Assembly: GCA_022641735.1 (NCBI GenBank)
Contig: JALCDQ010000005.1
Location: 124,001 to 188,000 of the forward strand
Length of the DNA: 64,000 bases
Reading direction: 5' to 3'
DNA from: Prevotella sp.
GTDB lineage: Bacteria; Bacteroidota; Bacteroidia; Bacteroidales; Bacteroidaceae
Part shown: one piece after another, positions 45,426 through 54,694 of the stretch
Layout of the letters: each line of letters begins with the position of its first letter
Numbering within the stretch: position 1 is the stretch's first letter
Program-made: the position numbers and the translations under genes
The notes under the pieces: model-generated
The model's input: only the letters and a program-made list of their open reading frames with translations
The model's database searches: none
Told to the model about the DNA's origin: nothing

Positions 45426-47408
45426 TCATTTCTTAAAGGGTAGTTTGAAGTCGCATCCGTTCCTCCAATTCGAGCATCCATAAGCGGCATTTCCTTTGAT
45501 AATAGTGCCTTTTCCACATTTGGGGCACACCTTGCCAATGATGCTGTCGTCGGCTTTCAGCGTCGTTGTTTTCTTCTTCTGAATCTTTTTCTTCAGGTCT
45601 TCATCGGTAGTGATGGCGACATGGCGATTGCTATTGTCGCGCAAAACATCATTGACGATTTCCGTAATCTGCACTTTCAGCTCGTCGACAAACTGATTAG
45701 GGTCATATTTCTGATGCTCGATGTCGCGGAGTTTCTTTTCCCAAATGCCCGTCAACTCACAGCTTGTGAGCAGTTTCTCATGAATGGTATCGATGAGTTC
45801 AATGCCTGTGGGAGTTGCTAAAAGATTCTTCCGCTCGCGTCGGATATAGTGACGTTTGAAGAGAGTCTCGATGATTCCCGCACGAGATGATGGTCTTCCG
45901 ATGCCGTTTTCCTTCAATGCGGCGCGCAATTCATCATCTTCCACAAACTTTCCGGCCGTTTCCATGGCTCTCAAGAGGGTTGCCTCCGTGTAATATTTTG
46001 GTGGAGTGGTCCACTTTTCAGTAAGAGTAGGGGTGTGAGGACCCGTTTCACCCACTGTGAAAGCAGGCAATGTGCGCTCTTCATCGTCTTTCTTAGCCTC
46101 GTCGTCATCAATCTTCTCTTCCTCTTTTGAATACACATTACGCCATCCGGGCTCTAAGATTTCCTTGCCACTGACCTTGAATTCCACCTTATCTACTGCT
46201 CCCATGACGGTTGTTGTTGAGAATTTGCAATCCGGATAAAAGACACTGATGAAGCGACGAGCGATTAAGTCGTAAACATTTTTCTCCATATCACTGAGTC
46301 CACGGGCAAGAACACCCGTTGGAATGATGGCATGGTGGTCGGTCACCTTTGATGTGTCAAAAACTTTCTTGCTCTTTGGCAACTTCTTGCCAGCGATGGG
46401 TTGGATGATAGGAAAATAGTCTTTGAGCCCATTGAGGATAGTGGGGCACTTCGGATATATATCATCCGACAGGTATTGCGTATCCACACGAGGGTATGTA
46501 GTGAACTTCTTTTCGTAAAGGCTCTGTATCAGGTTGAGAGTGGTCTCTGCTGAATAACTGAACTTCTTGTTGCAATCCACTTGCAGGGAGGTGAGGTCAT
46601 AGAGGTGCGGAGGTGCTTCAGTGCCTTTCTTTTTTTGAACATCTGTTACTGCGAAAGGCTTCCATTCAATCGTACTGAATGCCTTTTCGCCATCCTCTTT
46701 ATTCAAATATTTTCCTTCAGTAGCCGTAAATTGTGTATCTCGATATATCGTTGCGAGTACCCAATAAGGTTCTGACTTGAAATTGTCAATTTCTTTTTGC
46801 CTGTTGACTATCAGTGCAAGAGTCGGTGTTTGAACGCGTCCGATGCTCAAAACCTGGCGGCTTTGCCCGTATTTTAACGTGTAAAGTCGGGTTGCATTCA
46901 TGCCTAAAAGCCAGTCGCCGATGGCTCGTGACAGGCCTGCAAGATAAAGACTCTGATACTGATTTTGGTCTTTCAACTGCTGAAAGCCCTCTTTGATGGC
47001 TTCATCCGTCATCGAAGAAATCCACAATCGTTTGACGGGACAAGTAGCGCCGGCCTTTTGCATCACCCAGCGTTGTATCAATTCACCTTCCTGTCCGGCA
47101 TCACCGCAGTTGATAATGCCATCTGCTGCTTGCATCAAATGTTCGATTACGCCGAACTGTTTCTTAATTCCTTGGTCATCAATGAGTTTGATTCCGAAGC
47201 GTGGAGGTATCATCGGAAGGGCTGCGAGGCTCCAATGCTTCCAGTTTTCAGTATAGTCATTGGGCTCTTTAAGGCAGCAAAGGTGGCCAAATGTCCATGT
47301 CACTTGGTATCCGTTGCCCTCCATATAGCCGTCATGTGCCTTATCGGCGCCTATGATGCGTGCTATATCTTTGGCTACACTGGGTTTTTCGGCGATGCAA
47401 ACTATCAT
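45426..47408 (-). CDS. topB: DNA topoisomerase III (type IA)
   Basis: 660 residues. The toprim domain has 'IVCIAEKPSVAKDIARIIGA' and 'IINCGDAGQEGELIQRWV' (the metal-binding acids), and the catalytic Tyr lies in 'KKFTTYPRVDTQYLSDD'. 'GIGRPSSRAGIIETLFKRHYI' marks domain IV. A single C-terminal zinc finger, 'CPKCGKGTIIKGNAAYGCSNW', is present. It relaxes negative supercoils and resolves linked DNA. The promoter TAATTTTG lies 24 bases upstream, followed further out by a palindrome array. A chromosomal housekeeping copy and a mobile-element copy are both possible; the surroundings favour the former. Confidence 0.95.
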   Translation of the reverse strand: MIVCIAEKPSVAKDIARIIGADKAHDGYMEGNGYQVTWTFGHLCCLKEPNDYTENWKHWSLAALPMIPPRFGIKLIDDQGIKKQFGVIEHLMQAADGIINCGDAGQEGELIQRWVMQKAGATCPVKRLWISSMTDEAIKEGFQQLKDQNQYQSLYLAGLSRAIGDWLLGMNATRLYTLKYGQSRQVLSIGRVQTPTLALIVNRQKEIDNFKSEPYWVLATIYRDTQFTATEGKYLNKEDGEKAFSTIEWKPFAVTDVQKKKGTEAPPHLYDLTSLQVDCNKKFSYSAETTLNLIQSLYEKKFTTYPRVDTQYLSDDIYPKCPTILNGLKDYFPIIQPIAGKKLPKSKKVFDTSKVTDHHAIIPTGVLARGLSDMEKNVYDLIARRFISVFYPDCKFSTTTVMGAVDKVEFKVSGKEILEPGWRNVYSKEEEKIDDDEAKKDDEERTLPAFTVGETGPHTPTLTEKWTTPPKYYTEATLLRAMETAGKFVEDDELRAALKENGIGRPSSRAGIIETLFKRHYIRRERKNLLATPTGIELIDTIHEKLLTSCELTGIWEKKLRDIEHQKYDPNQFVDELKVQITEIVNDVLRDNSNRHVAITTDEDLKKKIQKKKTTTLKADDSIIGKVCPKCGKGTIIKGNAAYGCSNWRNGCDFKLPFKK

Positions 47409-47431
47409 TTTCTTAATTGCTTATAGAAGTG

Positions 47432-47439
47432 CAAAATTA
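47432..47439 (-). promoter_or_regulatory. -7 element of the topB promoter
   Basis: TAATTTTG on the minus strand matches TAnnTTTG, 23 bases before the topB ATG. No clear TTTG is seen at the ideal -33 distance, where the sequence reads into the spacer before the palindrome array. Confidence 0.5.
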
Positions 47440-47484
47440 CGAATAAAAATTGAGACTACGAAACTATCTGCCATTTATTGTTTT

Positions 47485-47569
47485 GTAGAAGATGGCTTTT
47501 TACCTTGTAAACAACCATCTTTTACAACGTAAACAATCGTTGTTTACCGCCTAAAAGGTTATCTTTTAC
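47485..47569. repeat. 22-bp-period palindrome array (site E)
   Basis: Four 19-bp units start at 47485, 47507, 47529 and 47551, separated by ctt, aac and cgc. Unit 3, GTAAACAATCGTTGTTTAC, is a palindrome of the second half-site kind; unit 2 mixes both kinds. The array ends 18 bases from the stop codon of the LUD gene and lies upstream of the topB promoter. Confidence 0.87.
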
Positions 47570-47587
47570 AATCGTATTCGTAACTTC

Positions 47588-48223
47588 CTAATAACCAAGG
47601 AGTTCATCGACGAGCAACACGATGTGGCGATGAGCCGGATGTGACATCCTTTGGATGCTGACATAATTGCATATCGAGTCGGGCGAAAGGCAGTCGTGGC
47701 AGGTCCCGTCAATCTGGCATGGCGTCTTGAAATCAAACCTCGCCATGTTTATAGGAGCAGCTATGGAGCGCGCTCTCTTGATGGCTGCATCGACGTCTTG
47801 ACATACCTTGTTCAATCCGATGACGAAAATCACGTGCTTAGGACCCCATGTGATGGCGGCAACCCGATTGCCATTGCCGTCGATATTCACGATGACGCCA
47901 TCCTCAGAGATGGCATTGGCGCTCGCTAAATAATAGTCGCACTCGAAAGCCTTGCGATAGATGCGCAGCTTATCCTCCTCTGTATGAGCGTCTTCGCGGT
48001 CGTAAACGCAGTAGTTCCCGCCCTTGAGCATCGTCATGATGCCCGTTGTGCGTATGCTCATCGAGCCTCCCCACGAGATGCTGCTGCCTTCAGGAATGAG
48101 TTCTTTCACCTTATTTAATAAGGCTGTCTGATTCTCGCAGAAATACGCGTCATAGTGGCGTTGTTGCAGATGCTTAATCATCTTAGCGGCAAGCCGCTGG
48201 TTTCTGAGTTCTTTTGGTTCCAT
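47588..48223 (-). CDS. LUD-domain protein (LutC/YkgG-like)
   Basis: 211 residues. The LUD fold is shown by 'ISWGGSMSIRTTGIMTML', 'DYYLASANAISEDGVIVNIDGNGNRVAAITWGPKHVIFVIGLNKV'-type strands (only the first part is diagnostic). The C-terminus carries 'TPCQIDGTCHDCLSPDSIC', with four closely spaced cysteines that could hold a metal or iron-sulfur cluster, an addition not seen in LutC itself. Single LUD proteins of this type are common in anaerobes; no lutA or lutB gene is adjacent, so a role in lactate oxidation is not supported by context. It has its own promoter, TATCTTTG at 48247-48254. Confidence 0.82.
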   Translation of the reverse strand: MEPKELRNQRLAAKMIKHLQQRHYDAYFCENQTALLNKVKELIPEGSSISWGGSMSIRTTGIMTMLKGGNYCVYDREDAHTEEDKLRIYRKAFECDYYLASANAISEDGVIVNIDGNGNRVAAITWGPKHVIFVIGLNKVCQDVDAAIKRARSIAAPINMARFDFKTPCQIDGTCHDCLSPDSICNYVSIQRMSHPAHRHIVLLVDELLGY

Positions 48224-48246
48224 TATTCAAGATTTAAATATCCTTG

Positions 48247-48254
48247 CAAAGATA
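48247..48254 (-). promoter_or_regulatory. -7 element of the LUD gene promoter
   Basis: TATCTTTG on the minus strand, 23 bases before the ATG, fully matches TAnnTTTG. A TTTG (48280-48277) lies 22 bases further upstream, slightly wider than the usual 20. Confidence 0.6.
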
Positions 48255-48352
48255 GCGAAAAAAACTTGGGTAATCGCAAAAAGCAAATATTCTTTTTTAT
48301 GTTAAAACCTAAAATCTCTGGCGACAGATGACTATAATTGCCGAATTTTTTA

Positions 48353-48360
48353 TACCTTTG
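48353..48360 (+). promoter_or_regulatory. -7 element of the first deoxynucleoside kinase gene
   Basis: TACCTTTG matches TAnnTTTG. It lies inside the longest open frame (from 48328), which shows that translation begins later, at GTG 48403. Confidence 0.6.
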
Positions 48361-48402
48361 CAAGGTAAAACGAATAGGTTGAACCTTAAAAATACTGTCA
48401 TC

Positions 48403-49026
48403 GTGCATATAGCCATTGCCGGAAATATAGGAAGCGGAAAGACAACATTGACCACAATGTTGGCTAAATACTATCATTGGACACCAAAGTTTGAGGCGGT
48501 GGATTATAACCCCTATCTTGAAGACTACTATAAGGACATTCCCCGATGGTCGTTCAATCTCGAGATATATTTCCTCAAACAGCGCTTTAAGGACCTGCTC
48601 GAAATTGCCAAATCGCAGCAAACCATCATCCAAGACCGCTCTATCTTTGAGGGCGTCTATGTGTTCACGGCCACCAATAAAGCGATGGGAAACCTGTCGG
48701 ACAGGGACTTTGATACCTATATGGGACTATTCGAGTCGATGATGATGATAGTGGAATACCCCGACCTTATGATTTATCTGCGCGCCTCGGTGCCGCATCT
48801 TGTGGAGAATATTCAGAAGCGCGGAAGGGATTATGAACAGACAATGCAACTCGAATATCTGAAAAATCTGAACGAAAGATACGAAGATTTCATCTTCAAT
48901 AAATATAAGGGAAAGGTGCTGGCAGTGGATGTTGACGACATCGACTTTCAACATAATCAGAAGGATTTTGCGCAAATCGTCGATAAGATAGACGCTCAAC
49001 TCTTCGGCTTTTTTCCCAATGAATAA
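48403..49026 (+). CDS. Deoxynucleoside kinase, first of a tandem pair
   Basis: 207 residues from GTG 48403. This start is chosen because it follows the promoter and aligns with the ATG of the paralogue ('HIAIAGNIGSGKTTLT' in both). The P-loop is 'GNIGSGKTT'; 'PRWSFNLEIYFLKQRF' and 'IIQDRSIFEG' (the DRS motif that contacts the base and catalytic acid) are typical of the dGK/dAK/dCK family. A lid arginine region 'IQKRGRDYEQ' follows. It phosphorylates a deoxynucleoside with ATP for salvage; base preference cannot be read with certainty. Confidence 0.9.
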   Translation: MHIAIAGNIGSGKTTLTTMLAKYYHWTPKFEAVDYNPYLEDYYKDIPRWSFNLEIYFLKQRFKDLLEIAKSQQTIIQDRSIFEGVYVFTATNKAMGNLSDRDFDTYMGLFESMMMIVEYPDLMIYLRASVPHLVENIQKRGRDYEQTMQLEYLKNLNERYEDFIFNKYKGKVLAVDVDDIDFQHNQKDFAQIVDKIDAQLFGFFPNE

Positions 49027-49047
49027 CGAAAACTAATACTTACAATT

Positions 49048-49677
49048 ATGCATATAGCAATAGCTGGAAATATCGGAAGCGGCAAGACGACCCTCACGAA
49101 GATGCTTGCCAAACGTTACGGATGGATTCCTCACTTCGAACCCGTTGATAATAACCCTTATCTGGAGGATTATTATGCCGACATGAACCGCTGGTCTTTC
49201 AACCTGCAAATCTACTTTTTGAATAAGAGATTCCGTGATGTTGTGGAGATATCAAAGAGCAATGACACCATCATTCAAGACCGTACCATCTTTGAGGATG
49301 CACGTATCTTCGCGCCAAACCTGCATGATATGGGGATGATGAGCGACCGTGACTTTGATAATTACACAGACCTTTTCGACCTGATGATGTCTTTGGTGAA
49401 GTTGCCCGACCTCATGATATATATCCGTTCATCAATTCCTAACATCGTTTCGCAGATTCAAAAGCGTGGAAGAGACTTTGAAAAGTCCATCAGAATCGAT
49501 TATCTTCAGGGTTTAAACCAGCGTTATGAGGAATGGATTGGCTCTTATAAAGGCCGCTTGATGATAGTGGATGGTGACAAATTGAAGTTTGAGAGCGACC
49601 CTCATGATTTCCAACAGGTTACCGATACAATAGATGCAGAGCTCTACGGATTGTTCCCTTTTGAGGAAGAGAAATAA
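49048..49677 (+). CDS. Deoxynucleoside kinase, second of a tandem pair
   Basis: 209 residues, 22 bases after its paralogue. It shows the same blocks: P-loop 'GNIGSGKTT', 'NRWSFNLQIYFLNKRFRD', 'IIQDRTIFEDARIF' with DRT where the first copy has DRS, and 'IQKRGRDFEKSIRID'. The two proteins differ at DRS/DRT and around the 'GVYVFTATNKA' versus 'DARIFAPNLHD' segment, suggesting different base preference. Tandem kinases that form a heterodimer are known from lactobacilli. It ends two bases from the convergent fdtB stop. Confidence 0.9.
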   Translation: MHIAIAGNIGSGKTTLTKMLAKRYGWIPHFEPVDNNPYLEDYYADMNRWSFNLQIYFLNKRFRDVVEISKSNDTIIQDRTIFEDARIFAPNLHDMGMMSDRDFDNYTDLFDLMMSLVKLPDLMIYIRSSIPNIVSQIQKRGRDFEKSIRIDYLQGLNQRYEEWIGSYKGRLMIVDGDKLKFESDPHDFQQVTDTIDAELYGLFPFEEEK

Positions 49678-49679
49678 CT

Positions 49680-50780
49680 TCAGCCTTTGAAAAGGTTGAT
49701 GGCTTCGGCAATCTGAGCGGACTCCTGCCTCGTAAGACATTGATAAACAGGGAGGCTAAGCTCCTCCCGATGAATCTTCTCAGTGATGGGAAGCGAGTAA
49801 TGAGTCCACTCCTGATAGCATGCTTGCTTGTGTGGAGGGATGGGATAATGGATGGCAGTTTGGATATCATGCGCCTTCAGAAACTCTTGAAGCCGCTCTC
49901 TTTGAGCGCAAAGGATAGGGAATATGTGCCAAACATTTTCTTTTCCGCTTTGTTTTGGCAGTGTTATGAGTGGATTTTGGATATTTTCAAGGTAATAATC
50001 GGCTATCTTCCGCCTCCTCAGATTATCCTCTTCAAGATACTGGAGTTTAACGTTGAGCACAGCCGCCTGTATCTCATCCATCCTACTATTGCGCCCTTTA
50101 TAGGGAAAGATGTATTTCTCACTGCTGCCATAATTCGTCAAAGCTCTGATAACCGATGCCAATTCGGCATCATTCGTGGTAACAGCACCCGCATCACCTA
50201 ATGCTCCGAGGTTCTTGCTCGGATAGAAACTATGGGCGGAAGCATCACCCAATGCCCCCGTTTTGATGCCTTTATATTCGCATCCATGTGCTTGTGCATT
50301 GTCCTCAATGAGTTTCAATCCATGCTTTTTGCATAGTTCCGCAATCCTTTCCGAATAGGCACAACGGCCGTAAAGATGAACAATCATGAGGGCTTTTGTG
50401 TGTGTGGAAATGCGCGATTCTATCAAAGAGTCGTCTATTTCATAGGTGTCAAGGCTCGGTTCTATCAGTATTGGCTTCAGTTGATTTTCTGTTATGGCGA
50501 GTATGGAGGCAATGTAAGTGTTGGCGGGAACGATTACCTCGTCGCCTTCTTGCAAAATTCCTAATTCCTTATAGGCTCTGAGAATGAGCGTGAGAGCATC
50601 CAATCCATTGCCACAAGAGATGCAATGGCGGGTTCCGATGTAATTGGCATAGGTGTCTTCAAACGATTTCACGGCCTCTCCTTGCAGATACCAGCCTCGC
50701 TCTACAACCTCTTTTGTCGCATCCTCAATCTCTGCAAGATACTCAGAAGTGATTCTTTTCAGTGACAGATATTCAATCAT
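49680..50780 (-). CDS. fdtB: DegT/DnrJ/EryC1-family sugar aminotransferase (FdtB-like)
   Basis: 366 residues from the ATG at 50780, which overlaps the acetyltransferase stop by four bases; an ATG at 50789 is also in frame. PLP-fold motifs are '[14 protein letters not shown]', '[15 protein letters not shown]', '[14 protein letters not shown]' and '[18 protein letters not shown]', where the Lys of 'YPSKNLG' holds PLP. It aminates the 3-keto group of a dTDP-6-deoxyhexose made by RfbB and FdtA, giving dTDP-3-amino-3,6-dideoxyhexose (Fuc3N or Qui3N). It ends the sugar-nucleotide operon. Confidence 0.9.
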   Translation of the reverse strand: MIEYLSLKRITSEYLAEIEDATKEVVERGWYLQGEAVKSFEDTYANYIGTRHCISCGNGLDALTLILRAYKELGILQEGDEVIVPANTYIASILAITENQLKPILIEPSLDTYEIDDSLIESRISTHTKALMIVHLYGRCAYSERIAELCKKHGLKLIEDNAQAHGCEYKGIKTGALGDASAHSFYPSKNLGALGDAGAVTTNDAELASVIRALTNYGSSEKYIFPYKGRNSRMDEIQAAVLNVKLQYLEEDNLRRRKIADYYLENIQNPLITLPKQSGKENVWHIFPILCAQRERLQEFLKAHDIQTAIHYPIPPHKQACYQEWTHYSLPITEKIHREELSLPVYQCLTRQESAQIAEAINLFKG

Positions 50781-51715
50781 AACTCCCATTCATAAGTATC
50801 ATAGACAACCCCACGACCGCCATAACCCTCCTTATGAGCAATCAATCCTTCATTCAAAACACGTCCTTTGTCCTCTGTGGAACTGCCGAAATCCAAGTAA
50901 GGATAGTCTTTGTAATCCTCAAAAATAAGCTTTTCATAGATGGCTTCCATGGCTCCCAACTCCTTTCCTTGCGGATTGGTGGCACTGTATTGACCATGGA
51001 TTACCTGCGGAGTAACATATACCGTGAGCCCACCGATGATGTTTCCATCCTTGTAAGCATTATATTGGAGGATGTTTTTGGGGAATCTTGACTTCAACAA
51101 CTGCATCTCTTCAAGGGAATGAACAGGTTTTGCTTGAAACCTTTCTGTAAGATTTTCCTCAAGGATTTGCCAAAAATCGGGTAGGCTACAGTCCCTTTCT
51201 ACCGTCACTCCCATCGTTTTAGCCAACCTCAAACGCCGCAGATGGTCTTTTCGCCAACGCAGATGTTGCTGGAGGAAAATCGTTGTTCCGATGTTTCTCA
51301 ACGACAGATGGGCGTGGCATTTCCAAAAGATTGCGTAGAGATCTTCCTCTGATGGGTGGATATGATATATCCAAGGGATAGGGCGATAGACGACCTTTTG
51401 GAAACCAGCCTTCCGCAAATAGTCGTTTAAAGCCTCAAACAAGGCGCACGTATCAGCGATTGTCACGTGGATATTCATTATCAAACCGCCATACGTAAGG
51501 CCGAAATGAGAATAAAGAGTAGTGCCCGTCTTATGGGCAGGAAGCAAGGAATGGAGCTTCCCATCCTTATAGAAAAGGAGGGAATAATCATGGAATCGGT
51601 CAGCATGATAGTCCATATAGTCACGAAAGAAGAGAAAAGTTGCATTCCTTGCTTTCGTGACATAGGCATCCCAAATTCCCTTATCAGCGGGTGTATATCT
51701 CTTTATTTCAAACAT
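50777..51715 (-). CDS. GNAT/FemAB-like N-acyltransferase
   Basis: 312 residues. It starts with '[30 protein letters not shown]', the opening of the FemAB-like acyltransferase group, and contains '[24 protein letters not shown]', '[22 protein letters not shown]', '[23 protein letters not shown]' and '[19 protein letters not shown]'. Two GNAT folds in tandem are likely. Its place between fdtA and fdtB suggests N-acylation of the 3-amino sugar, a step normally done by a left-handed-helix acetyltransferase (FdtC), which is missing here. It overlaps fdtA by 13 bases. Confidence 0.78.
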   Translation of the reverse strand: MFEIKRYTPADKGIWDAYVTKARNATFLFFRDYMDYHADRFHDYSLLFYKDGKLHSLLPAHKTGTTLYSHFGLTYGGLIMNIHVTIADTCALFEALNDYLRKAGFQKVVYRPIPWIYHIHPSEEDLYAIFWKCHAHLSLRNIGTTIFLQQHLRWRKDHLRRLRLAKTMGVTVERDCSLPDFWQILEENLTERFQAKPVHSLEEMQLLKSRFPKNILQYNAYKDGNIIGGLTVYVTPQVIHGQYSATNPQGKELGAMEAIYEKLIFEDYKDYPYLDFGSSTEDKGRVLNEGLIAHKEGYGGRGVVYDTYEWEL

Positions 51716-52110
51716 TTCAGATACTTTCTGTAGTCCTCATAATCATAGATATAATCGGCTTCATCGAACAATTCAGAGGCAAGCACCAAGCATACAGCCC
51801 CACTGGAGAAGTCTTCGAGGGTGCGCCAAGTGTTCTCTTCCACCAAAAGGCCTTGATAAGGATGGTTCAAAAGATGTTTCTCTTGCCCGCTTCCATTATC
51901 CAGCGTGACGGTGAAAGACCCGCTTACAGCCACAATAAACTCACGGCATTGCTTGTGGGAATGGCCTCCGCGGCTCTCTCCCGATGGCACATCATACACC
52001 CAATAGGCCCTTTTTACATCAAAGGGCACATCCTTCAGTTGTTCAGCGACCGTGAGATTACCCCGAGGGTCACTGACTTTTGGCAGGTTGATGATGGTTC
52101 CTATCTTCAT
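51703..52110 (-). CDS. fdtA: dTDP-4-oxo-6-deoxyglucose 3,4-ketoisomerase (FdtA/QdtA family)
   Basis: 135 residues, a single cupin. The start '[40 protein letters not shown]' and the catalytic-site stretch '[23 protein letters not shown]', followed by '[25 protein letters not shown]', are typical of the family. The His of 'GGHSHK' is expected at the active site. It moves the keto group from C4 to C3. FdtA and QdtA differ in C4 configuration and cannot be separated here. It overlaps purT by four bases and the acyltransferase by 13. Confidence 0.92.
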   Translation of the reverse strand: MKIGTIINLPKVSDPRGNLTVAEQLKDVPFDVKRAYWVYDVPSGESRGGHSHKQCREFIVAVSGSFTVTLDNGSGQEKHLLNHPYQGLLVEENTWRTLEDFSSGAVCLVLASELFDEADYIYDYEDYRKYLKCLK

Positions 52111-53288
52111 TTCTTCATATAAGGGTCAGTGCCGAGAACGGTCTTTGCCAGTCTTTTGGCTTTGTCTCTGAGGACGTTGAGGTCGTCTCCAAGCTCTCCA
52201 TAACAGAGTGTTACGCCCATTCTCCGTCCCACATGAGCTTCTGGTTTGCCAAAGATGCGGATGCGCGTGCGGTCTTCCTTCAGGGCTTCCAACAGGTTAT
52301 AGTCAAGCGGTTGCTTGCTTTCTATCGGCGAGAGAATGACAGCCGAGCAACCACAATGCTCCAGATGGATGGCTGGAATAGGCCATCCCATGATGGCACG
52401 CAGATGCAGTTCAAACTCGCTGAGATTAGTGGTATGCCCGAGGGTAACCATTCCCGTGTCGTGAGGACGTGGTGAAAGCTCTGAGAAAATGACCTCTCCC
52501 TGCTTGGTGAGGAAGAACTCTACGCCCCAAATGCCATATCCCGTAAGGGCCTTTGTGACCTCATCAGCCATGTGTTGAGCGGTCTTCAGTGCCTCATCGG
52601 ATATCTGATAAGGTTGCCAGCTCTCGCGATAATCGCCGCCTTTCTGTACGTGTCCGATGGGCGGACAATAGATAGTAGGGGCGTGTTTTTGCGTGATGGT
52701 GAGGAGTGTAAACTCCGATTGGAAGTCGATAAATTCCTCAATGATGACCTCTTTCACATCTCCACGACTGCCTTCCATGGCTTCCGTGAAGGCTGTTTGC
52801 AGTTCCTCATCGTTGTGAACGTAGCTTTGGCCATGTCCACTGGAGCTCATCAGCGGTTTCACCACACATGGGAAGCCGATTTCATCGGCGGCTTTCTTGA
52901 ACTCCTCAAAGGTCTTTGCATAGAAATATTTGGCTGTTCGGAGCCCTAATTCCTTAGAAGCAAGGTCACGGATAGCCCTTCTGTTCATCGTATAATTTAC
53001 CGCTCTGGCACTTGGAACGACCTGAATGCCCTCCTTTTCAAAGTCAAAAAGCCGTTCTGTTCGGATAGCTTCTATCTCGGGGACAATGATGTCTGGGTGG
53101 TGTTTTCTTACCGCTTTCTCCAGCGCATCACCATCGAGCATAGAGAAAACCTCCCTCTCGTCGGCCACTTGCATTGCCGGAGCGTTGTCGTAACGGTCGC
53201 ATGCCACCACGTAGAGCCCTGCTCTCTTGGCTGCAATTACAAATTCCTTGCCCAGTTCCCCTGAGCCTAAAAGCATGATTTTCTTCAT
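52107..53288 (-). CDS. purT: Formate-dependent phosphoribosylglycinamide formyltransferase
   Basis: 393 residues with the three ATP-grasp subdomains: '[22 protein letters not shown]' at the start, '[16 protein letters not shown]' (the glycine-rich ATP loop), '[34 protein letters not shown]' (metal and substrate acids) and '[19 protein letters not shown]'. It formylates GAR using formate and ATP in purine synthesis. Finding it between rfbB and fdtA, with a four-base overlap to fdtA, is unexpected for a purine gene. All recognised PurT motifs are present, so a change of substrate is not indicated. Confidence 0.94.
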   Translation of the reverse strand: MKKIMLLGSGELGKEFVIAAKRAGLYVVACDRYDNAPAMQVADEREVFSMLDGDALEKAVRKHHPDIIVPEIEAIRTERLFDFEKEGIQVVPSARAVNYTMNRRAIRDLASKELGLRTAKYFYAKTFEEFKKAADEIGFPCVVKPLMSSSGHGQSYVHNDEELQTAFTEAMEGSRGDVKEVIIEEFIDFQSEFTLLTITQKHAPTIYCPPIGHVQKGGDYRESWQPYQISDEALKTAQHMADEVTKALTGYGIWGVEFFLTKQGEVIFSELSPRPHDTGMVTLGHTTNLSEFELHLRAIMGWPIPAIHLEHCGCSAVILSPIESKQPLDYNLLEALKEDRTRIRIFGKPEAHVGRRMGVTLCYGELGDDLNVLRDKAKRLAKTVLGTDPYMKK

Positions 53289-53303
53289 TTTCTATTGTTG
53301 ATA

Positions 53304-54452
53304 TTATCGATTTCCGTACATTTCCTCATAGTATTTCTGATAGTCACCACTGGTCACCTCTTCAATCCACTTCTGGTTTTCAAGGTTCCATTTGATAGTT
53401 TTTACGATGCCATCAGCAAACTTTGTCTCCGGATACCAGCCTAATTCGTTCTTAATCTTTGTTGGGTCGATGCCATAACGGGCATCATGACCAAGGCGGT
53501 CAGCCACAAATGTGATGAGACTTTCATTGATCCAGTCGATGCGAAGGTCGCCATTGGCATCCAGCTCTTTCTTCTTCAACACCTTGCGGAGTTCCTTATT
53601 GTCAGCCATCATGTCGTGAATGGTCTTGATAGTGAGTTTCACTATGTCGATGTTCTTCATCTCATTATGGCCTCCGATGTTGTAAACTTCGCCGTCGCGG
53701 CCCTCTCTTACAACGAGGTCGATGGCCTTGCAGTGGTCTTCCACATACAACCAGTCGCGTACATTCTCACCTTTTCCATATACGGGAAGCTGCTTTCCTT
53801 CGAGGATATTGTTGATAATCAATGGAATAAGCTTCTCGGGGAAGTGATAAGGGCCATAGTTGTTAGAGCAGCGGGTGATGGTTACGGGCATGTGATAAGT
53901 GTCATGATAAGCCTTCACGAAGAGGTCTGCGCTCGTTTTTGCGGCACTGTAAGGGCTATGAGGACACAATGGGGTCACTTCAGTGAAGTAACCGGTAGCG
54001 CCAAGAGAACCATATACCTCATCAGTAGATACCTGATGATAGCGCTTTCCGGGTTTCCAAGTAGGGTAGCCATCGGCCCCTTTGCCGGTCGTCCATGCAT
54101 GACGGGCAGCATCCAAGAGGTTTTGCGTGCCCAGAATATTCACTGAAAGGAAGAGCTGAGGGTCTTCGATAGAGCGGTCAACATGGCTTTCAGCGGCGAA
54201 GTTAACCACAAAGTCGATGTCATTTTCCGTAAAAATCTTGTCGGCAAGCGCTTTATCGCGGATGTCGCCTTTGATAAAGAAGCAACGTTTGTTGTCGATG
54301 TCGTCCTTGATAGTGCCCAGATTGCCCGCATAAGTGAGTGCGTCGAGCACGATAACCTTGATGTCTTCGTTTGCATACTTCTTGTAAAGAAGGTACTTAA
54401 TGAAGTTCGCTCCGATGAAGCCAGCGGCTCCTGTTACTAGATAAGTTTTCAT
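53304..54452 (-). CDS. rfbB: dTDP-glucose 4,6-dehydratase
   Basis: 382 residues, a short-chain dehydrogenase of the extended type. 'LVTGAAGFIGANFIKYLL' binds NAD; the catalytic set is visible in 'HQVSTDEVYGSLGATGYFTE' (TDE) and 'YSAAKTSADLFVKAYHDTY' (YxxxK). 'GENVRDWLYVEDHCKAIDLV' is also diagnostic. It makes dTDP-4-keto-6-deoxyglucose, the input of the FdtA-FdtB steps. The partner rfbA (dTDP-glucose synthesis) is not in this window. It starts the sugar-nucleotide part of the operon, 25 bases after a small membrane-protein gene. Confidence 0.95.
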   Translation of the reverse strand: MKTYLVTGAAGFIGANFIKYLLYKKYANEDIKVIVLDALTYAGNLGTIKDDIDNKRCFFIKGDIRDKALADKIFTENDIDFVVNFAAESHVDRSIEDPQLFLSVNILGTQNLLDAARHAWTTGKGADGYPTWKPGKRYHQVSTDEVYGSLGATGYFTEVTPLCPHSPYSAAKTSADLFVKAYHDTYHMPVTITRCSNNYGPYHFPEKLIPLIINNILEGKQLPVYGKGENVRDWLYVEDHCKAIDLVVREGRDGEVYNIGGHNEMKNIDIVKLTIKTIHDMMADNKELRKVLKKKELDANGDLRIDWINESLITFVADRLGHDARYGIDPTKIKNELGWYPETKFADGIVKTIKWNLENQKWIEEVTSGDYQKYYEEMYGNR

Positions 54453-54477
54453 ATCATGATGTTTTAAATTATTATTC

Positions 54478-54672
54478 TTATTTTATATATTTATCGAGCA
54501 GCCAATTAAGAAGAAGGAATAATGGATAGAATACAAGTCCCTCTATGAATTGCTTGACGGGATTTGAAGGCTCATCAGAGCCGAAAATCAGGTCAAAAAG
54601 CCACATCACAACCAAATAAATGATGCCGCATAGAATGTCATATATGATGAATTTAATAATCTTCTTTGCCAT
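54478..54672 (-). CDS. Small two-helix membrane protein
   Basis: 64 residues: 'IIKFIIYDILCGIIYLVVMWLFDLIFG' forms one long hydrophobic segment, then a polar turn 'SDEPSNPVKQFIEG' and a second helix 'LVFYPLFLLLNWLLDKYI'. No family is recognised. It shares a 'YD..FDLIFG'-like motif with the 50-residue protein encoded just upstream ('LLYDLFFGTG'), so the two may be related subunits. It lies between the phosphodiesterase and rfbB on the same strand with gaps of only 22 and 25 bases, so it is probably part of that operon. Confidence 0.6.
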   Translation of the reverse strand: MAKKIIKFIIYDILCGIIYLVVMWLFDLIFGSDEPSNPVKQFIEGLVFYPLFLLLNWLLDKYIK

Positions 54673-54694
54673 ATTCGTTATTGATTAGTTGTTA

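Noticed and set aside
53487..54146. Plus-strand frame of 219 codons over rfbB
   Set aside because: rfbB on the minus strand has all catalytic motifs; the opposite frame is a shadow.
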